DNA of 64,000 bases from Bacillus ndiopicus. Lineage in GTDB: Bacteria; Bacillota; Bacilli; Bacillales_A; Planococcaceae. The translations under genes were made by a program, and so were the position numbers. Positions 36,136-45,779 of this stretch are shown piece by piece. The stretch's first letter is position 1. Each line of letters starts with the position of its first letter. The stretch lies in NCBI RefSeq assembly GCF_000612805.1, contig NZ_HG964407.1, positions 1 to 64,000 on the forward strand. The letters run 5' to 3'. Below the pieces are notes generated by a model that did no database searches, had not been told where the DNA came from, and worked only from the letters and a program-made list of their open reading frames with translations.

Positions 36136-36178
36136 AAAACAGCCTACAACGTATCATTTTGACCGTTGTAGGCTGTTT
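36136..36178 (-). terminator. Terminator after comFB
   Basis: Perfect 15-bp stem AAACAGCCTACAACG/CGTTGTAGGCTGTTT, T-rich beyond it on the minus strand. Confidence 0.9.
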
Positions 36179-36181
36179 CTA

Positions 36182-36466
36182 TTATTCACTATGATCTAAA
36201 CCCTGCCCTACTTTATGAATCGCATGAATAATTTCTTTATTAATTGCTTCGATATTGTGTGGTGTACTTAAAACGCTGAAAGCTTTTGTTCGCGCCACAT
36301 CAGATGTAACGTATTTTTGAGGTAAATTATTTAATGCTGAAGCTATAATATTCATTTCACATTGTTCACAATGACAAAACGTTTGGTATTCTGCCCCATA
36401 CAACAAAAATCGAACGAGTCCACGGACAATTTCTTCAGTTACATTCACTAAAATTGGTTGTGTCAT
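36182..36466 (-). CDS. comFB: ComFB-family (late competence development) protein
   Basis: A 94-aa protein of the ComFB family. NVTEEIVRGLVRFLL near the start and the cysteine cluster CHCEQCE (31-37) are typical, the latter probably a zinc site. In B. subtilis comFB lies between comFA and comFC; here it is an orphan, so this may be a paralogue. ComFB-like proteins elsewhere bind cyclic di-nucleotides; whether this one does is unknown. Confidence 0.8.
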   Translation of the reverse strand: MTQPILVNVTEEIVRGLVRFLLYGAEYQTFCHCEQCEMNIIASALNNLPQKYVTSDVARTKAFSVLSTPHNIEAINKEIIHAIHKVGQGLDHSE

Positions 36467-36685
36467 TTACATCGCCTCAATCACTCATGTACTTGAAGTT
36501 TTTCATACTCCCTTTACTAACCAAAAGTTTTGTACTAGTACATCTTTTCATATGTTCTTTTATCATATAACATCATATACTATGATGCAAATAACCCGTT
36601 CATTATTACAAAAATGACAGTATACACTATAATATTAAGGTAAATTTCTCTATCACTAGCATTTATCTTACTTTAATTCAATAAA

Positions 36686-36723
36686 GTTGCCCGGAAAGCA
36701 GCACACCTGCTTTTCGGACAACC
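36686..36723 (-). terminator. Terminator after the metal ATPase, GTTGTCYGAAAAG family
   Basis: Stem GTTGTCCGAAAAGCAG/TGCTTTCCGGGCAAC (minus strand) followed by TTTATT. Confidence 0.8.
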
Positions 36724-36736
36724 CTCTAGCTCAAAA

Positions 36737-38827
36737 TTATTGTTTATTAAGTAGACGTAGTGAATTTAATACAACAAGTAAAGTTGCACCCATATCCGCA
36801 AAAATTGCAATCCATAAAGTTAGCCATCCTGGAATTACTAGCAGTAGCGCAACTAGCTTTAATAAAAGTGCGAACGTAATATTTTGCTTAATGATTGATA
36901 ATGTTCTTTTGCTTAAACGCATCGTGTAAGGTAGCTTCGTTAAATCATCTCCCATTAGCACGATATCGGCTGTTTCTAATGCTGCATCTGTGCCTGCACC
37001 GCCCATTGCGATACCTACAGAAGCCGTCGCAAGTGCAGGTGCATCATTCACGCCATCACCTACCATTGCAACCTTTCCATACTGTCCTTGTAATTCTTTA
37101 ATTGCTTGTAGTTTATGCTCTGGTAATAGCCCTGCTCGAACATCTGCAATACCTAAATTCTTTGCGATTGCCTGCGCTGTTAATGGTGCATCACCTGTTA
37201 ACATTACACTATGCTCAAGCTCCGATACTACTTCCTTACTTTCCTTACGAATTTGGTCAGCAATTGCTAACACACCAATACATTCATTATCACGCGCTGC
37301 TACAATAACTGACTGCCCCTCGGTTGCTAACTTCTCAATTTGCTGCATCAACTCTTCACTAATAGAAGCTAATGAGCCAATCCATTTCACGCTACCTACT
37401 GCAATTTGATGCCCATCTACCATTGCATAGGCACCTTTCCCTGTTACCGATTGGAAATCTGCCGCACTAGCGATTTCCACACGCTGCTCAGCCGCTCTTT
37501 TCAAAACTGCCTGTGCTAATGGATGCTGAGATTTTTTTTCAACAGCCCCTACTAAAGTTAATAACTCCTGCTCTGTAACATTTGCTGTTATGATATTCGT
37601 TACTTCAGGCGTTCCCTTTGTTAGAGTACCTGTTTTATCAAAGGCAACTGCATTTATATGACCTAGCTCCTCTAAATATACGCCACCTTTGATTAGTACT
37701 CCGTGTCTTGCCGCATTACCAATTGCTGTAACAATAGCAACAGGTGTTGAGACAACTAATGCACATGGACAACCAACCACAAGTACCGCTAAGCCTTGAT
37801 AAATCCACTCCTGCCAGTTCCCTGTAATAAGCGAAGGAATAATTGCTACGAGAATCGCAACAACAATAATGGCTGGCGTATAGTATTTTGCAAAGCGGTC
37901 AACAAATTTTTGAGATGGCGCTTTTTCCGCCTGTGCTTCTTCTACTAAATGAATGATTTTCGCAATTGTTGTATCATTTACTAACTTTGTTACTTTTACT
38001 TCAAGTGCACCTTCTTCATTCAATGTTCCTGCAAATACTTCATCATCTAGCGCTTTATGAACAGGAATGGATTCACCTGTAATCGACGCTTGATTTACTG
38101 ATGATGTGCCACTTATCACAATACCATCCATTGCAATTTTTTGCCCTGGCTTAACAATAAGTATATCTCCGATTTGCACATCCTCTGTCGGAACTTCTAC
38201 TTCATGCGTATGGTCGCCATGTGTGCGTTTAATTAAAGCGATAGGTGGTGCAATATCCATTAATGTTTCAATCGATTGACGCGCTTTATTCATTGAATAT
38301 GCCTCTAATGCCTCACTCACAGCGAATAAAAAGACAACGACTGCTGCTTCTTGCCATTCACCAATAATCGCCGCACCAATAATGGCAATTGTCATTAATG
38401 TTTTCATATCGAATTCAAAGCGCAGTAAATTTTTAAAACCAGTTAAGAACATCGCATGCCCACCGACAACAATTGCACCTAAATAAAGAGCCACAACAAG
38501 CGTACTCTCTTCTCCTTTAAATGAGCTTGTAATATAAGCTGCAAGTACAAATAATAAAGATAAGCCTGCAAAAATATTTTCTTTACGCTTATAAAATGGG
38601 ATTACTGTTTTTCGTCGGTCATTAATTGACTTTACTTTAATACCATCAAAGGCACCTGCTTCTTCAAGCTGCTCAACAGTAGCATCACCGACAACAGTTA
38701 ATTTTGCCGCACCAAAGTTTAGCTGCACATCTTCAACAGTTGGAATATCTCGAACATTACGTTCAAATTTTGCCGCACAACTCGCACAAGACAGATTTTC
38801 AAGCCGATATTGCTGTTCACTAGTAGC
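36737..38827 (-). CDS. cadA: Zn/Cd/Pb-exporting P1B-type ATPase
   Basis: A 696-aa ATPase. One heavy-metal-associated domain has CASC (Cys15, Cys18), then membrane helices, the transport motif CPC in VVGCPCALVVSTP, the phosphorylation site DKTGTLT, and GDGVNDAPAL in the hinge. The CPC plus single HMA pattern is typical of CadA/ZntA (divalent soft metals) rather than CopA. GGAGGAGG lies before the ATG at 38827, 4 nt after the cadC stop, so the pump is made only when the repressor lets go. Confidence 0.9.
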   Translation of the reverse strand, partial: ATSEQQYRLENLSCASCAAKFERNVRDIPTVEDVQLNFGAAKLTVVGDATVEQLEEAGAFDGIKVKSINDRRKTVIPFYKRKENIFAGLSLLFVLAAYITSSFKGEESTLVVALYLGAIVVGGHAMFLTGFKNLLRFEFDMKTLMTIAIIGAAIIGEWQEAAVVVFLFAVSEALEAYSMNKARQSIETLMDIAPPIALIKRTHGDHTHEVEVPTEDVQIGDILIVKPGQKIAMDGIVISGTSSVNQASITGESIPVHKALDDEVFAGTLNEEGALEVKVTKLVNDTTIAKIIHLVEEAQAEKAPSQKFVDRFAKYYTPAIIVVAILVAIIPSLITGNWQEWIYQGLAVLVVGCPCALVVSTPVAIVTAIGNAARHGVLIKGGVYLEELGHINAVAFDKTGTLTKGTPEVTNIITANVTEQELLTLVGAVEKKSQHPLAQAVLKRAAEQRVEIASAADFQSVTGKGAYAMVDGHQIAVGSVKWIGSLASISEELMQQIEKLATEGQSVIVAARDNECIGVLAIADQIRKESKEVVSELEHSVMLTGDAPLTAQAIAKNLGIADVRAGLLPEHKLQAIKELQGQYGKVAMVGDGVNDAPALATASVGIAMGGAGTDAALETADIVLMGDDLTKLPYTMRLSKRTLSIIKQNITFALLLKLVALLLVIPGWLTLWIAIFADMGATLLVVLNSLRLLNKQ

Positions 38828-38831
38828 CATT

Positions 38832-39179
38832 TTAATTGTCCTCCTCCGCATGCTCATAAGCAATTTTCACAATTTGATAAACGTGCTCATCTGCTAAAGA
38901 ATAATACACTTGCTTCCCTTCGCGATAAGACTTTGCTAAACGATTTTCTTTCAAATAACGCAAATGATGTGAAGCCGTTGCGACAGACGATCCAATAATT
39001 GCTGCTACATCACAAACACATAATGCCTTTTCTATTGTCAATGCATAAGCGATTTTTAATCTCGTTTCATCCGAGAGTGCTTTTAAAAACTTTGCTACAT
39101 GCCCTAGCTCTGGCAATTGGCCTTGCACACGCTCTACTGTCTCTTCATTACTCTTTGTTACTTCGCAAATATCTTTCAT
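38832..39179 (-). CDS. cadC: ArsR-family metal-sensing repressor, CadC/SmtB type
   Basis: A 115-aa winged-helix repressor. The alpha-3 metal motif CVCD has Cys54 and Cys56. The alpha-5 zinc site Asp97, His99, His110, Glu113 has exactly the spacing of plasmid CadC. Only one Cys (Cys5) remains in the N-terminal arm where CadC has two, so the thiol site may be weakened in favour of the alpha-5 site. A perfect operator palindrome lies upstream. Confidence 0.92.
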   Translation of the reverse strand: MKDICEVTKSNEETVERVQGQLPELGHVAKFLKALSDETRLKIAYALTIEKALCVCDVAAIIGSSVATASHHLRYLKENRLAKSYREGKQVYYSLADEHVYQIVKIAYEHAEEDN

Positions 39180-39192
39180 GACTTTCTCACCT

Positions 39193-39262
39193 CATTCAAA
39201 CGTTCATTTGATTGTAGTATATAATATATGCAACTAACATTCAAATGTTTATTTGAATGTTA
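39193..39262 (-). promoter_or_regulatory. cadC-cadA promoter with two CadC-type operators
   Basis: On the minus strand -35 TTGAAT (39239-39244), 17 nt, -10 TATACT (39216-39221). A perfect inverted repeat TAACATTCAAAT-4 nt-ATTTGAATGTTA (39235-39262) covers the -35, and a weaker copy ATTCAAA/TTTGAT (39194-39212) covers the start of transcription. Both match the CadC operator pattern TCAAATA..TATTTGA. Confidence 0.88.
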
Positions 39263-39351
39263 AAAAATGTTAAAGCTTTTAGTTCTTTGGATGCGAACCA
39301 TCTAATACTTTTACTCATATACTCTATACAAAAATAAGTAGGAGTGAAAGT

Positions 39352-40788
39352 ATGTCCATACGCACAGGCAAACAATATATTGAACGAATTGATGCACTCC
39401 AATCATTTATTTCCATCGATGGTGAAAAAGTAGAGGGAAAAGTATCGGAGCACCCCGCTTTTCAAGGCGTGATGTGCAGTCAGGCAAAGCTTTTTGACCG
39501 ACAACATGAAGAAGATTTTATTGACAAACTGACGTATGTATCGCCAACAAGCCTTGAGCGTGTTGGAATGTCCTTTCGCCAAGTTTTGACTGCCGAAGAC
39601 CTTAAGAAAAGAAGGCTAGCAGCAAGGGAGTGGGCATTGTGTACTCATGGCTTTATGGGTAGAAGCCCTGACTATATGAACACAACATTGATGGCTTTAG
39701 CATCCGCCGCAGATTATTTGAAGGGGAAGCCGAATTGCTTTCCTGAGCATTTGCAGCAGTTTTACGAATTTGCGCGTGAGCAAGATTTAACGATGACACA
39801 CACATTTATTGAGCCGCAAGTGAATCGAAAACAATATTATATAGAAGATGATGAAACTACTATTGCAGCAAAAATTGTAGATAAAACAAGTCAAGGGCTT
39901 GTTATTAGAGGAGCACGATTGCTTGCTACACAAGGCGGAATGACTGATGAACTTCTAGTGTTATCTTCAATCAGCTTCGATTTAGAGCGGAGTTTTGGGT
40001 TCTCTATTCCGAGCAATGCCCCAGGTTTAAAATTTTATTGTAGACAATCTTTTGTTGATAATACCTCTGTGTTTGATTATCCACTTAGTAGTCGCTTCGA
40101 GGAAATGGATGCAGTTGTTGTTTTTGATGATGTCGTTGTACCGTGGGAGCGTGTTTTTTATTATGAAAATTTAGAGGTAGCCAGTCAATTTATGAATATT
40201 AGTGGCTTTCAAGCATACACGTTACACCAAGTATTATCACGGCAAATCGTTAAAACAGAATTTATTTTAGGCGTGGTACAATCCATTATCAAGACGATTA
40301 ATATTGGAGATTATTCACATGTACAGCAAAAGGTAGTGGATATTATCGTGACATTAGAAACAATGAAAGCATTGTTGTTAAAATCTGAATTGGAGGCGCA
40401 TAGAGATATTTTTGGGTTTCTACGACCACATCAGCCAACATTACAAGTTGCCATACAAGTGTTTCCTAAAATGTACCCTCAATTTACAGAAATTATACAG
40501 ATACTTGGCGCAAGTGGACTAATGTCCATTCCAAGTGAAAAAGCTTTTGCAGCAGATGATGGGGACTTAGAGCATTATTTACAGTCATTTCAAGACGGTG
40601 GGAAAGAACGTGTAAAAAAGTTCCGCTTAGCTTGGGACTTAGCGATGAGCAGCTTTGGCACAAGGCAGACACTATATGAGCGATTCTTTTTTGGTGACCC
40701 AATTCGTCTAGCTAGTGGCTTATATCACTCATACAATAATGAAGAGTTCGTTCGTCGTATAGAAAGCTTTTTAGACAAAAAAGATTAG
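39352..40788 (+). CDS. 4-hydroxyphenylacetate 3-monooxygenase family protein (HpaB/YoaI type)
   Basis: A 478-aa flavin-dependent monooxygenase oxygenase component, the size of HpaB. Typical stretches are SIRTGKQYIERI, HTFIEPQVNRK, VIRGARLLATQGG, FDDVVVPWERVF and GASGLMSIPSE. It would hydroxylate a phenolic compound using FADH2 from a separate reductase, and no reductase gene is adjacent. GTAGGAG precedes the ATG. B. subtilis YoaI is a likely relative. Substrate not provable. Confidence 0.88.
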   Translation: MSIRTGKQYIERIDALQSFISIDGEKVEGKVSEHPAFQGVMCSQAKLFDRQHEEDFIDKLTYVSPTSLERVGMSFRQVLTAEDLKKRRLAAREWALCTHGFMGRSPDYMNTTLMALASAADYLKGKPNCFPEHLQQFYEFAREQDLTMTHTFIEPQVNRKQYYIEDDETTIAAKIVDKTSQGLVIRGARLLATQGGMTDELLVLSSISFDLERSFGFSIPSNAPGLKFYCRQSFVDNTSVFDYPLSSRFEEMDAVVVFDDVVVPWERVFYYENLEVASQFMNISGFQAYTLHQVLSRQIVKTEFILGVVQSIIKTINIGDYSHVQQKVVDIIVTLETMKALLLKSELEAHRDIFGFLRPHQPTLQVAIQVFPKMYPQFTEIIQILGASGLMSIPSEKAFAADDGDLEHYLQSFQDGGKERVKKFRLAWDLAMSSFGTRQTLYERFFFGDPIRLASGLYHSYNNEEFVRRIESFLDKKD

Positions 40789-41075
40789 TGGAATGGGCTG
40801 CTAGGGAAATAATGAACTCCCTTCAGCCTATTAAATATGCTGATTCTCCTACAATGAACATGGACATGCTAGCCGGAATTTAAAGCTGATTCATACCTAA
40901 TCAATGAATATTCTATTTTAGGACTATGGCATCTTCACGTCATTGTTATCTCAGGGTTGTTTTTTATATCCCCTTCTTCAAATAACAAAGACCACAGTTT
41001 TTTATTTTCCTTCTTTTGAAAACCTCCCACAATATAATTTTCAACTTAAGTTAGCTAAATCACATAAATGTTACC

Positions 41076-41207
41076 TTTTAGTGCCTATATCACTTAAAAG
41101 TACGTACTTACTATTGCTTTCGATATGTTTCATAATAGCATTCGGAAGAGGACAATAAGTAGTACAGTACTAAAAGTTCCTATGTTACTTTTTAGCTCGT
41201 ACATTAC
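41076..41207 (+). promoter_or_regulatory. Paired direct repeat, likely regulator sites for the MFS gene
   Basis: Two imperfect 33-36 bp direct repeats lie at 41076-41111 and 41170-41207 (AGTGCCTATATCACTTAAAA and AGTTCCTATGTTACTTTTTA, each continuing to CGTAC.TTAC). The first ends in the palindrome AGTACGTACT. The style resembles HxlR-family operators (AGTAC/CTTACT). The rest of 40789-41075 holds no gene. Confidence 0.5.
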
Positions 41208-41241
41208 TTAAATATATATTTTAATATTAGGAGGGATTCAT

Positions 41242-42465
41242 TTGAATTCAAATACAATATCTTCTTTAAATACCCAAACAAATAACAGAAGTATCTTTGC
41301 ATTGTTAGCACTAGCAATTAGTGCATTCGGAATTGGTACAACCGAATTTATCAGTGTCGGTTTATTACCATCTATCTCGAAAGATTTAAACGTTTCTGTA
41401 ACAACAGCTGGTTTAACAGTATCTTTATATGCGCTTGGAGTAGCATTTGGTGCTCCAGTTTTAACATCGTTAACAGCTAGTATGTCGCGCAAATCGCTCT
41501 TAATGTGGATTATGGTTATTTTTATAGTAGGTAATGGGATTGCAGCGATGGCAACGAGTTTTGCTGTCTTACTTGTAGCCAGAGTTGTGTCTGCATTTGC
41601 ACATGGCGTTTTTATGTCAATCGGTTCAACGATTGCAGCTGCACTTGTACCAGAGGATAAACGCGCTAGTGCAATTGCCACAATGTTTACTGGATTAACA
41701 GTAGCAACTATTACAGGCGTGCCTATTGGAACATTTATCGGTCAACAATTCGGATGGCGAGCATCTTTTATCCTTATTGTATTAATTGGTGTGGTTGCTT
41801 TAATTGCAAATAGCATACTAATTCCATCTAATTTAAAAAAAGGTGCACCTGTATCATTCCGCAATCAATTTAAATTGATTACGAATGGACGACTGTTACT
41901 CATTTTCATCATTACCGCATTAGGGTACGGTGGAACGTTTGTAACATTTACGTATTTGTCACCCCTACTACAAGAAGTAACAGGATTTAAAGCGAGCACT
42001 GTTACAATTATTTTGCTAGTGTACGGTATTGCCATCGCAATTGGCAATATGGTTGGCGGAAAGCTATCAAACCGAAAACCAATTCAGGCGTTATTTTATA
42101 TGTTCTTAATCCAAGCTATTGTGTTATTCATATTGGCATTTACAGCGCCATTCCGAGTAGCAGGGCTTATTACAATTATTTTCATGGGATTATTCGCGTT
42201 TATGAATGTCCCTGGACTGCAAATTTATGTTGTTATATTGGCTGAACGATTTGTCCCAAGCGCTGTCGATGTTGCTTCAGCAATCAATATTGCTGCATTT
42301 AACGCCGGTATCGCGCTAGGAGCATATTTAGGTGGTATTGTCACAAATTCATTAGGATTAATTCACACAGCCTGGGTAGGCGGTGTTATGGTAGTAGGTG
42401 CTGTCATTTTAACAGCCTTAAGTATAAAATTAGAAAAAAAAGATCAATTAGCAGATTCGAAGTAA
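41242..42465 (+). CDS. MFS transporter (AraJ/YdhP-type efflux)
   Basis: A 407-aa transporter with about twelve spans. GIGTTEFISVGLLPSISKDLNVS at the start and TGVPIGTFIGQQFGWRASF in the fifth helix (motif C) mark the DHA1 drug:H+ antiporter group. TTG start with TAGGAGGG six bases upstream. A strong terminator follows. Likely exports a drug or sugar; substrate unknown. Confidence 0.87.
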   Translation: MNSNTISSLNTQTNNRSIFALLALAISAFGIGTTEFISVGLLPSISKDLNVSVTTAGLTVSLYALGVAFGAPVLTSLTASMSRKSLLMWIMVIFIVGNGIAAMATSFAVLLVARVVSAFAHGVFMSIGSTIAAALVPEDKRASAIATMFTGLTVATITGVPIGTFIGQQFGWRASFILIVLIGVVALIANSILIPSNLKKGAPVSFRNQFKLITNGRLLLIFIITALGYGGTFVTFTYLSPLLQEVTGFKASTVTIILLVYGIAIAIGNMVGGKLSNRKPIQALFYMFLIQAIVLFILAFTAPFRVAGLITIIFMGLFAFMNVPGLQIYVVILAERFVPSAVDVASAINIAAFNAGIALGAYLGGIVTNSLGLIHTAWVGGVMVVGAVILTALSIKLEKKDQLADSK

Positions 42466-42489
42466 TAATTCGCACAAAGTAAACACAAT

Positions 42490-42529
42490 AAAAGCGCATG
42501 AAATGATTTAAGGTCATTTCATGCGCTTT
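42490..42529. terminator. Bidirectional terminator
   Basis: Perfect stem AAAGCGCATGAAATGA/TCATTTCATGCGCTTT between convergent MFS and penicillin acylase genes. Confidence 0.93.
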
Positions 42530-42536
42530 ATTCATT

Positions 42537-44954
42537 TTATTGTGCCTTTAAAATTAAGTCGTAAGCTGGATCAATTTCACCGTTAATATACGTTCTATGA
42601 TAGCGACCGTATACCCACTGTGATACTTGATTGTCATACCATTTCGATTTTAAATGACCACTTTGTCCTGGACCAACGATATGATCTGTGTATTTCAAAT
42701 CGGCTAAATCGGCTACAAAGCGCCATGATGCACCATGATTAACATTACCATTTGCATCATTTGCCGCTGCCTGCACCGTTACACGTGAACCGCCAACTGG
42801 CATTGATTTTGGATTAACATACGATGCAATAAAATCAGATGCACTTGCAAGTGGGTGTTTAAATAATATTTTATGGTAGTTACCCCATTGCCATTTCGAT
42901 ACAGATGTGCCGTACTTCGCCTTTAAATCGGCAATTGCACGTTCAAATGAACCGTACACTACCTGATTAAGCCCACCAGCCTGTTTAATCCATACGCCCT
43001 CGTTACCAGCATATGCTTCGCGCAGCATCTCATCCATAATTTGATATTTACCAGGCATCATTTCATAAACATCTGCCGGCATTTGCTCTTTGAAAATTGT
43101 TTCTTTTATTTCTTCAATTAAGAAATGCCAAATTAGTGGCTCTGCATTATCTTTATTGTCATAAAGCTCCCATTCTTCCATTAGCGTAATAATATTTGCA
43201 TATTTGCCCTCTTTATCATTCGCTTTAATTGTTTCTAGGAATCCTGGTAAAAATTCAGCAGCGTACAAATTCTTCTTATCCATTTGCATTGCCTTCATAT
43301 CATTCTTTGTGAAGCCTTCAAGAACTTTTCCTGTTTCTTCATCAATTGAGCCGATACTACCTTTTACCGATTCAATCATTTCAACAATACGCTCATAGCG
43401 GTATGGCTGTGCCCAGAACTTTGTAATATGATACGGGTATTCTTCCCCAATCACCTCATTGTTTGCTGTGGCAATATAGCCTGACTCTGGATTGATAACT
43501 TTCGGTAATTCGTCATAAGGAATAAAGCCTTCCCAACCATATTCAGAGGAATCTCCAGGTACTGGTAGTTGTCCATCACCTTTTTTACGAATTGGGATAT
43601 CGCCATTTGCTTTGTAAGCAATTGTGCCATCCGTTGAAGCAAAGACGAAATTTTGCGCAGGTGCGCGGAAATCATTCAATGCTGTTTCAAACTCATCCCA
43701 GTTAGTTGCTTTATTAAAGCCAATAATTGCACGTAGCTCTCTTGTTGGCTGCAGAGCTGTCCATTGCATAGAAAATACCGCTGTTGGCTTTTCTTGCTTA
43801 AACACTAATTCTGAAATAATTGGACCGTGACGTGTTTCAACGACTTCAAAATCAATCGTTTTGCCACCTTTTACTTTGATTGGCTCGTTTCTAACAATCG
43901 CGTCTTCCCACTTGCCATCATATTTAAATTGCTTAGGATTTTCAGGGTTTGGCGTTTCAATATATAAATCCTGTACATCAGGTCCTACATTCGTTACCCC
44001 CCACGCAATTTTGTCATTATGTCCTAAAATAATACCTGGAATCCCCGCAAAAATAACACCGCTCACATTTTGCTCTGGTGATTGTAAATGCATTTGGTAC
44101 CAAATAGCTGGTGTATTTAACCCTAAATGCGGATCATCCGCTAATAACGGCTTACCTGATTTCGTTAAATCACCTGATATAACCCAGTTATTGCTACCGT
44201 TAAATTCATTTGGCAATAAATCCACATTGAAAGCACCTGCTACATCGACTGGATTGTTTAAGTTCGCTTCAATGATTGATTTCGCATTTTCTGGATACTC
44301 AATCATTAATTCTTCTACTTGTTCTTCTGTGTAATTTTGTAAAGCCCAATGACGGAAAGCTAGCATATTCCAGTTTCCACCTAAATCGTAAGCCATATAT
44401 TTACCGATTGTTAAAGAGTCAATAGGTGTCCATGGCTCTGGCTCATATCCTAGTAACTTAAACTCATAAGAAAGCTTACTAGTTCCTTTTACTTCATCAA
44501 TAAATGCGTTAACACCTTCCGCATACCATTGTAAGATTTGCTTTGCTTCATCATCATATTCATCCCATGATTGCTCAGCCGCGTTTCGTAAACTAAATGT
44601 GCGGAAAAACTTATCTGTTGATACGGCATTTTCCCCAATCACTTCTGCTAATCGACCACTTGCTTGACGGCGTGATAAATCCATTTGGAATAAACGATCT
44701 TGTGCTTGTACATAACCTTGCGCTCGGTATAAATCCGCATCCGACTCAGCTACGATATGTGGAACCCCCATACCATCACGCGTCACTTTCACATCCGAAT
44801 CTAATATCGCTACATCTACTTCTCCTTCAATTGTTGGCAAGGAGTTTTCCACATACATATGTACGCCAGCTACTGCGGCACCAGCTAAAATAATAAGTAT
44901 ACCGACAGTCCAAATCGCGATATTAATTATTTTTTTGCTCTTTATTTTTCTCAT
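42537..44954 (-). CDS. Penicillin acylase family protein (Ntn hydrolase)
   Basis: An 805-aa precursor. An N-terminal membrane anchor (about 10-32) is followed by the alpha region (VTRDGMGVPHIVAESDADLY, QGYVQAQDRLFQMDL). The self-cleavage site is G/SNNWV with catalytic Ser254, and the large beta domain follows. Such enzymes cleave amide bonds of N-acyl compounds, including beta-lactams or acyl-homoserine lactones; the natural substrate is unknown. GAGAGGTGG precedes the ATG at 44954. Confidence 0.92.
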   Translation of the reverse strand: MRKIKSKKIINIAIWTVGILIILAGAAVAGVHMYVENSLPTIEGEVDVAILDSDVKVTRDGMGVPHIVAESDADLYRAQGYVQAQDRLFQMDLSRRQASGRLAEVIGENAVSTDKFFRTFSLRNAAEQSWDEYDDEAKQILQWYAEGVNAFIDEVKGTSKLSYEFKLLGYEPEPWTPIDSLTIGKYMAYDLGGNWNMLAFRHWALQNYTEEQVEELMIEYPENAKSIIEANLNNPVDVAGAFNVDLLPNEFNGSNNWVISGDLTKSGKPLLADDPHLGLNTPAIWYQMHLQSPEQNVSGVIFAGIPGIILGHNDKIAWGVTNVGPDVQDLYIETPNPENPKQFKYDGKWEDAIVRNEPIKVKGGKTIDFEVVETRHGPIISELVFKQEKPTAVFSMQWTALQPTRELRAIIGFNKATNWDEFETALNDFRAPAQNFVFASTDGTIAYKANGDIPIRKKGDGQLPVPGDSSEYGWEGFIPYDELPKVINPESGYIATANNEVIGEEYPYHITKFWAQPYRYERIVEMIESVKGSIGSIDEETGKVLEGFTKNDMKAMQMDKKNLYAAEFLPGFLETIKANDKEGKYANIITLMEEWELYDNKDNAEPLIWHFLIEEIKETIFKEQMPADVYEMMPGKYQIMDEMLREAYAGNEGVWIKQAGGLNQVVYGSFERAIADLKAKYGTSVSKWQWGNYHKILFKHPLASASDFIASYVNPKSMPVGGSRVTVQAAANDANGNVNHGASWRFVADLADLKYTDHIVGPGQSGHLKSKWYDNQVSQWVYGRYHRTYINGEIDPAYDLILKAQ

Positions 44955-44970
44955 AAAATCCACCTCTCTA

Positions 44971-45735
44971 TCATATTGCATCCTCTCTTAATTTTAATGC
45001 GATAGGACAATGATCGCTGCCTAAAATGTGCGAGTGAATATCCGCTTCCTGAACATGCTGCATAATGCGCTCTGACACAATAAAATAATCAATGCGCCAG
45101 CCAATATTGCGCTCACGTACTTTGTTCATATATGACCACCATGTATAAGCATCTGAACGCTCAGGGTATAATGTGCGGAACGTATCACAGAAGCCTGATT
45201 CTAGTAATTCTGTCATTTTAGCACGTTCCTCTACAGTTACGCCCGAATTCCCATGATTCGCCTTCGCATTTTTCAAATCAATATCGCGATGTGCGACATT
45301 TAAATCACCACAATAAATGACGGGTTTCAACGCATCAAGTTGCTTTAAATAACATGCTAATTTTTCTTCCCATTCAATGCGATAGGCAAGCCTTGCTAAA
45401 TCACGCTGCGCATTCGGGGTATAAACATTTACTAAATAAAATTTTTCATACTCCAATGTAATAATACGCCCTTCTAGCTCACTCTGCTCATCCTCAACAC
45501 CATAATGAACATTTAACGGCTGATGCTTCGTAAAAATAGCGGTACCTGAATAGCCTTTTTTCTGCGCATAATTCCAATATTGATAGTAACCTTCTAGCTG
45601 TAATTCAACTTGTCCCTCTTGGCATTTAGATTCTTGAATACAGAAGAAATCGGCATTCATTGCATGAAAATAATCTAAAAAACCTTTTGTTATACATGCG
45701 CGAATACCGTTTACATTCCATGAAATAAATTTCAT
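44971..45735 (-). CDS. exoA: Exodeoxyribonuclease III / AP endonuclease
   Basis: A 254-aa ExoA/Xth-type enzyme of base excision repair. Catalytic motifs: ISWNVNGIRA, FFCIQESKC (metal Glu), YTPNAQRDL, CGDLNVAH (Asp/Asn) and LGSDHCPI (Asp-His). AAGGAG precedes the ATG at 45735; the longer reading to 45777 has no site. It lies between murB and the acylase gene on the same strand. Confidence 0.95.
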   Translation of the reverse strand: MKFISWNVNGIRACITKGFLDYFHAMNADFFCIQESKCQEGQVELQLEGYYQYWNYAQKKGYSGTAIFTKHQPLNVHYGVEDEQSELEGRIITLEYEKFYLVNVYTPNAQRDLARLAYRIEWEEKLACYLKQLDALKPVIYCGDLNVAHRDIDLKNAKANHGNSGVTVEERAKMTELLESGFCDTFRTLYPERSDAYTWWSYMNKVRERNIGWRIDYFIVSERIMQHVQEADIHSHILGSDHCPIALKLREDAI

Positions 45736-45779
45736 TCTATTACTCCTTACAATATTTAGGAGGCACTTGGCCCCCAATA

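Noticed and set aside
36895-37409. Plus-strand frames of 68 and 139 codons inside the metal ATPase gene
   Set aside because: Antisense to conserved P-type ATPase motifs.
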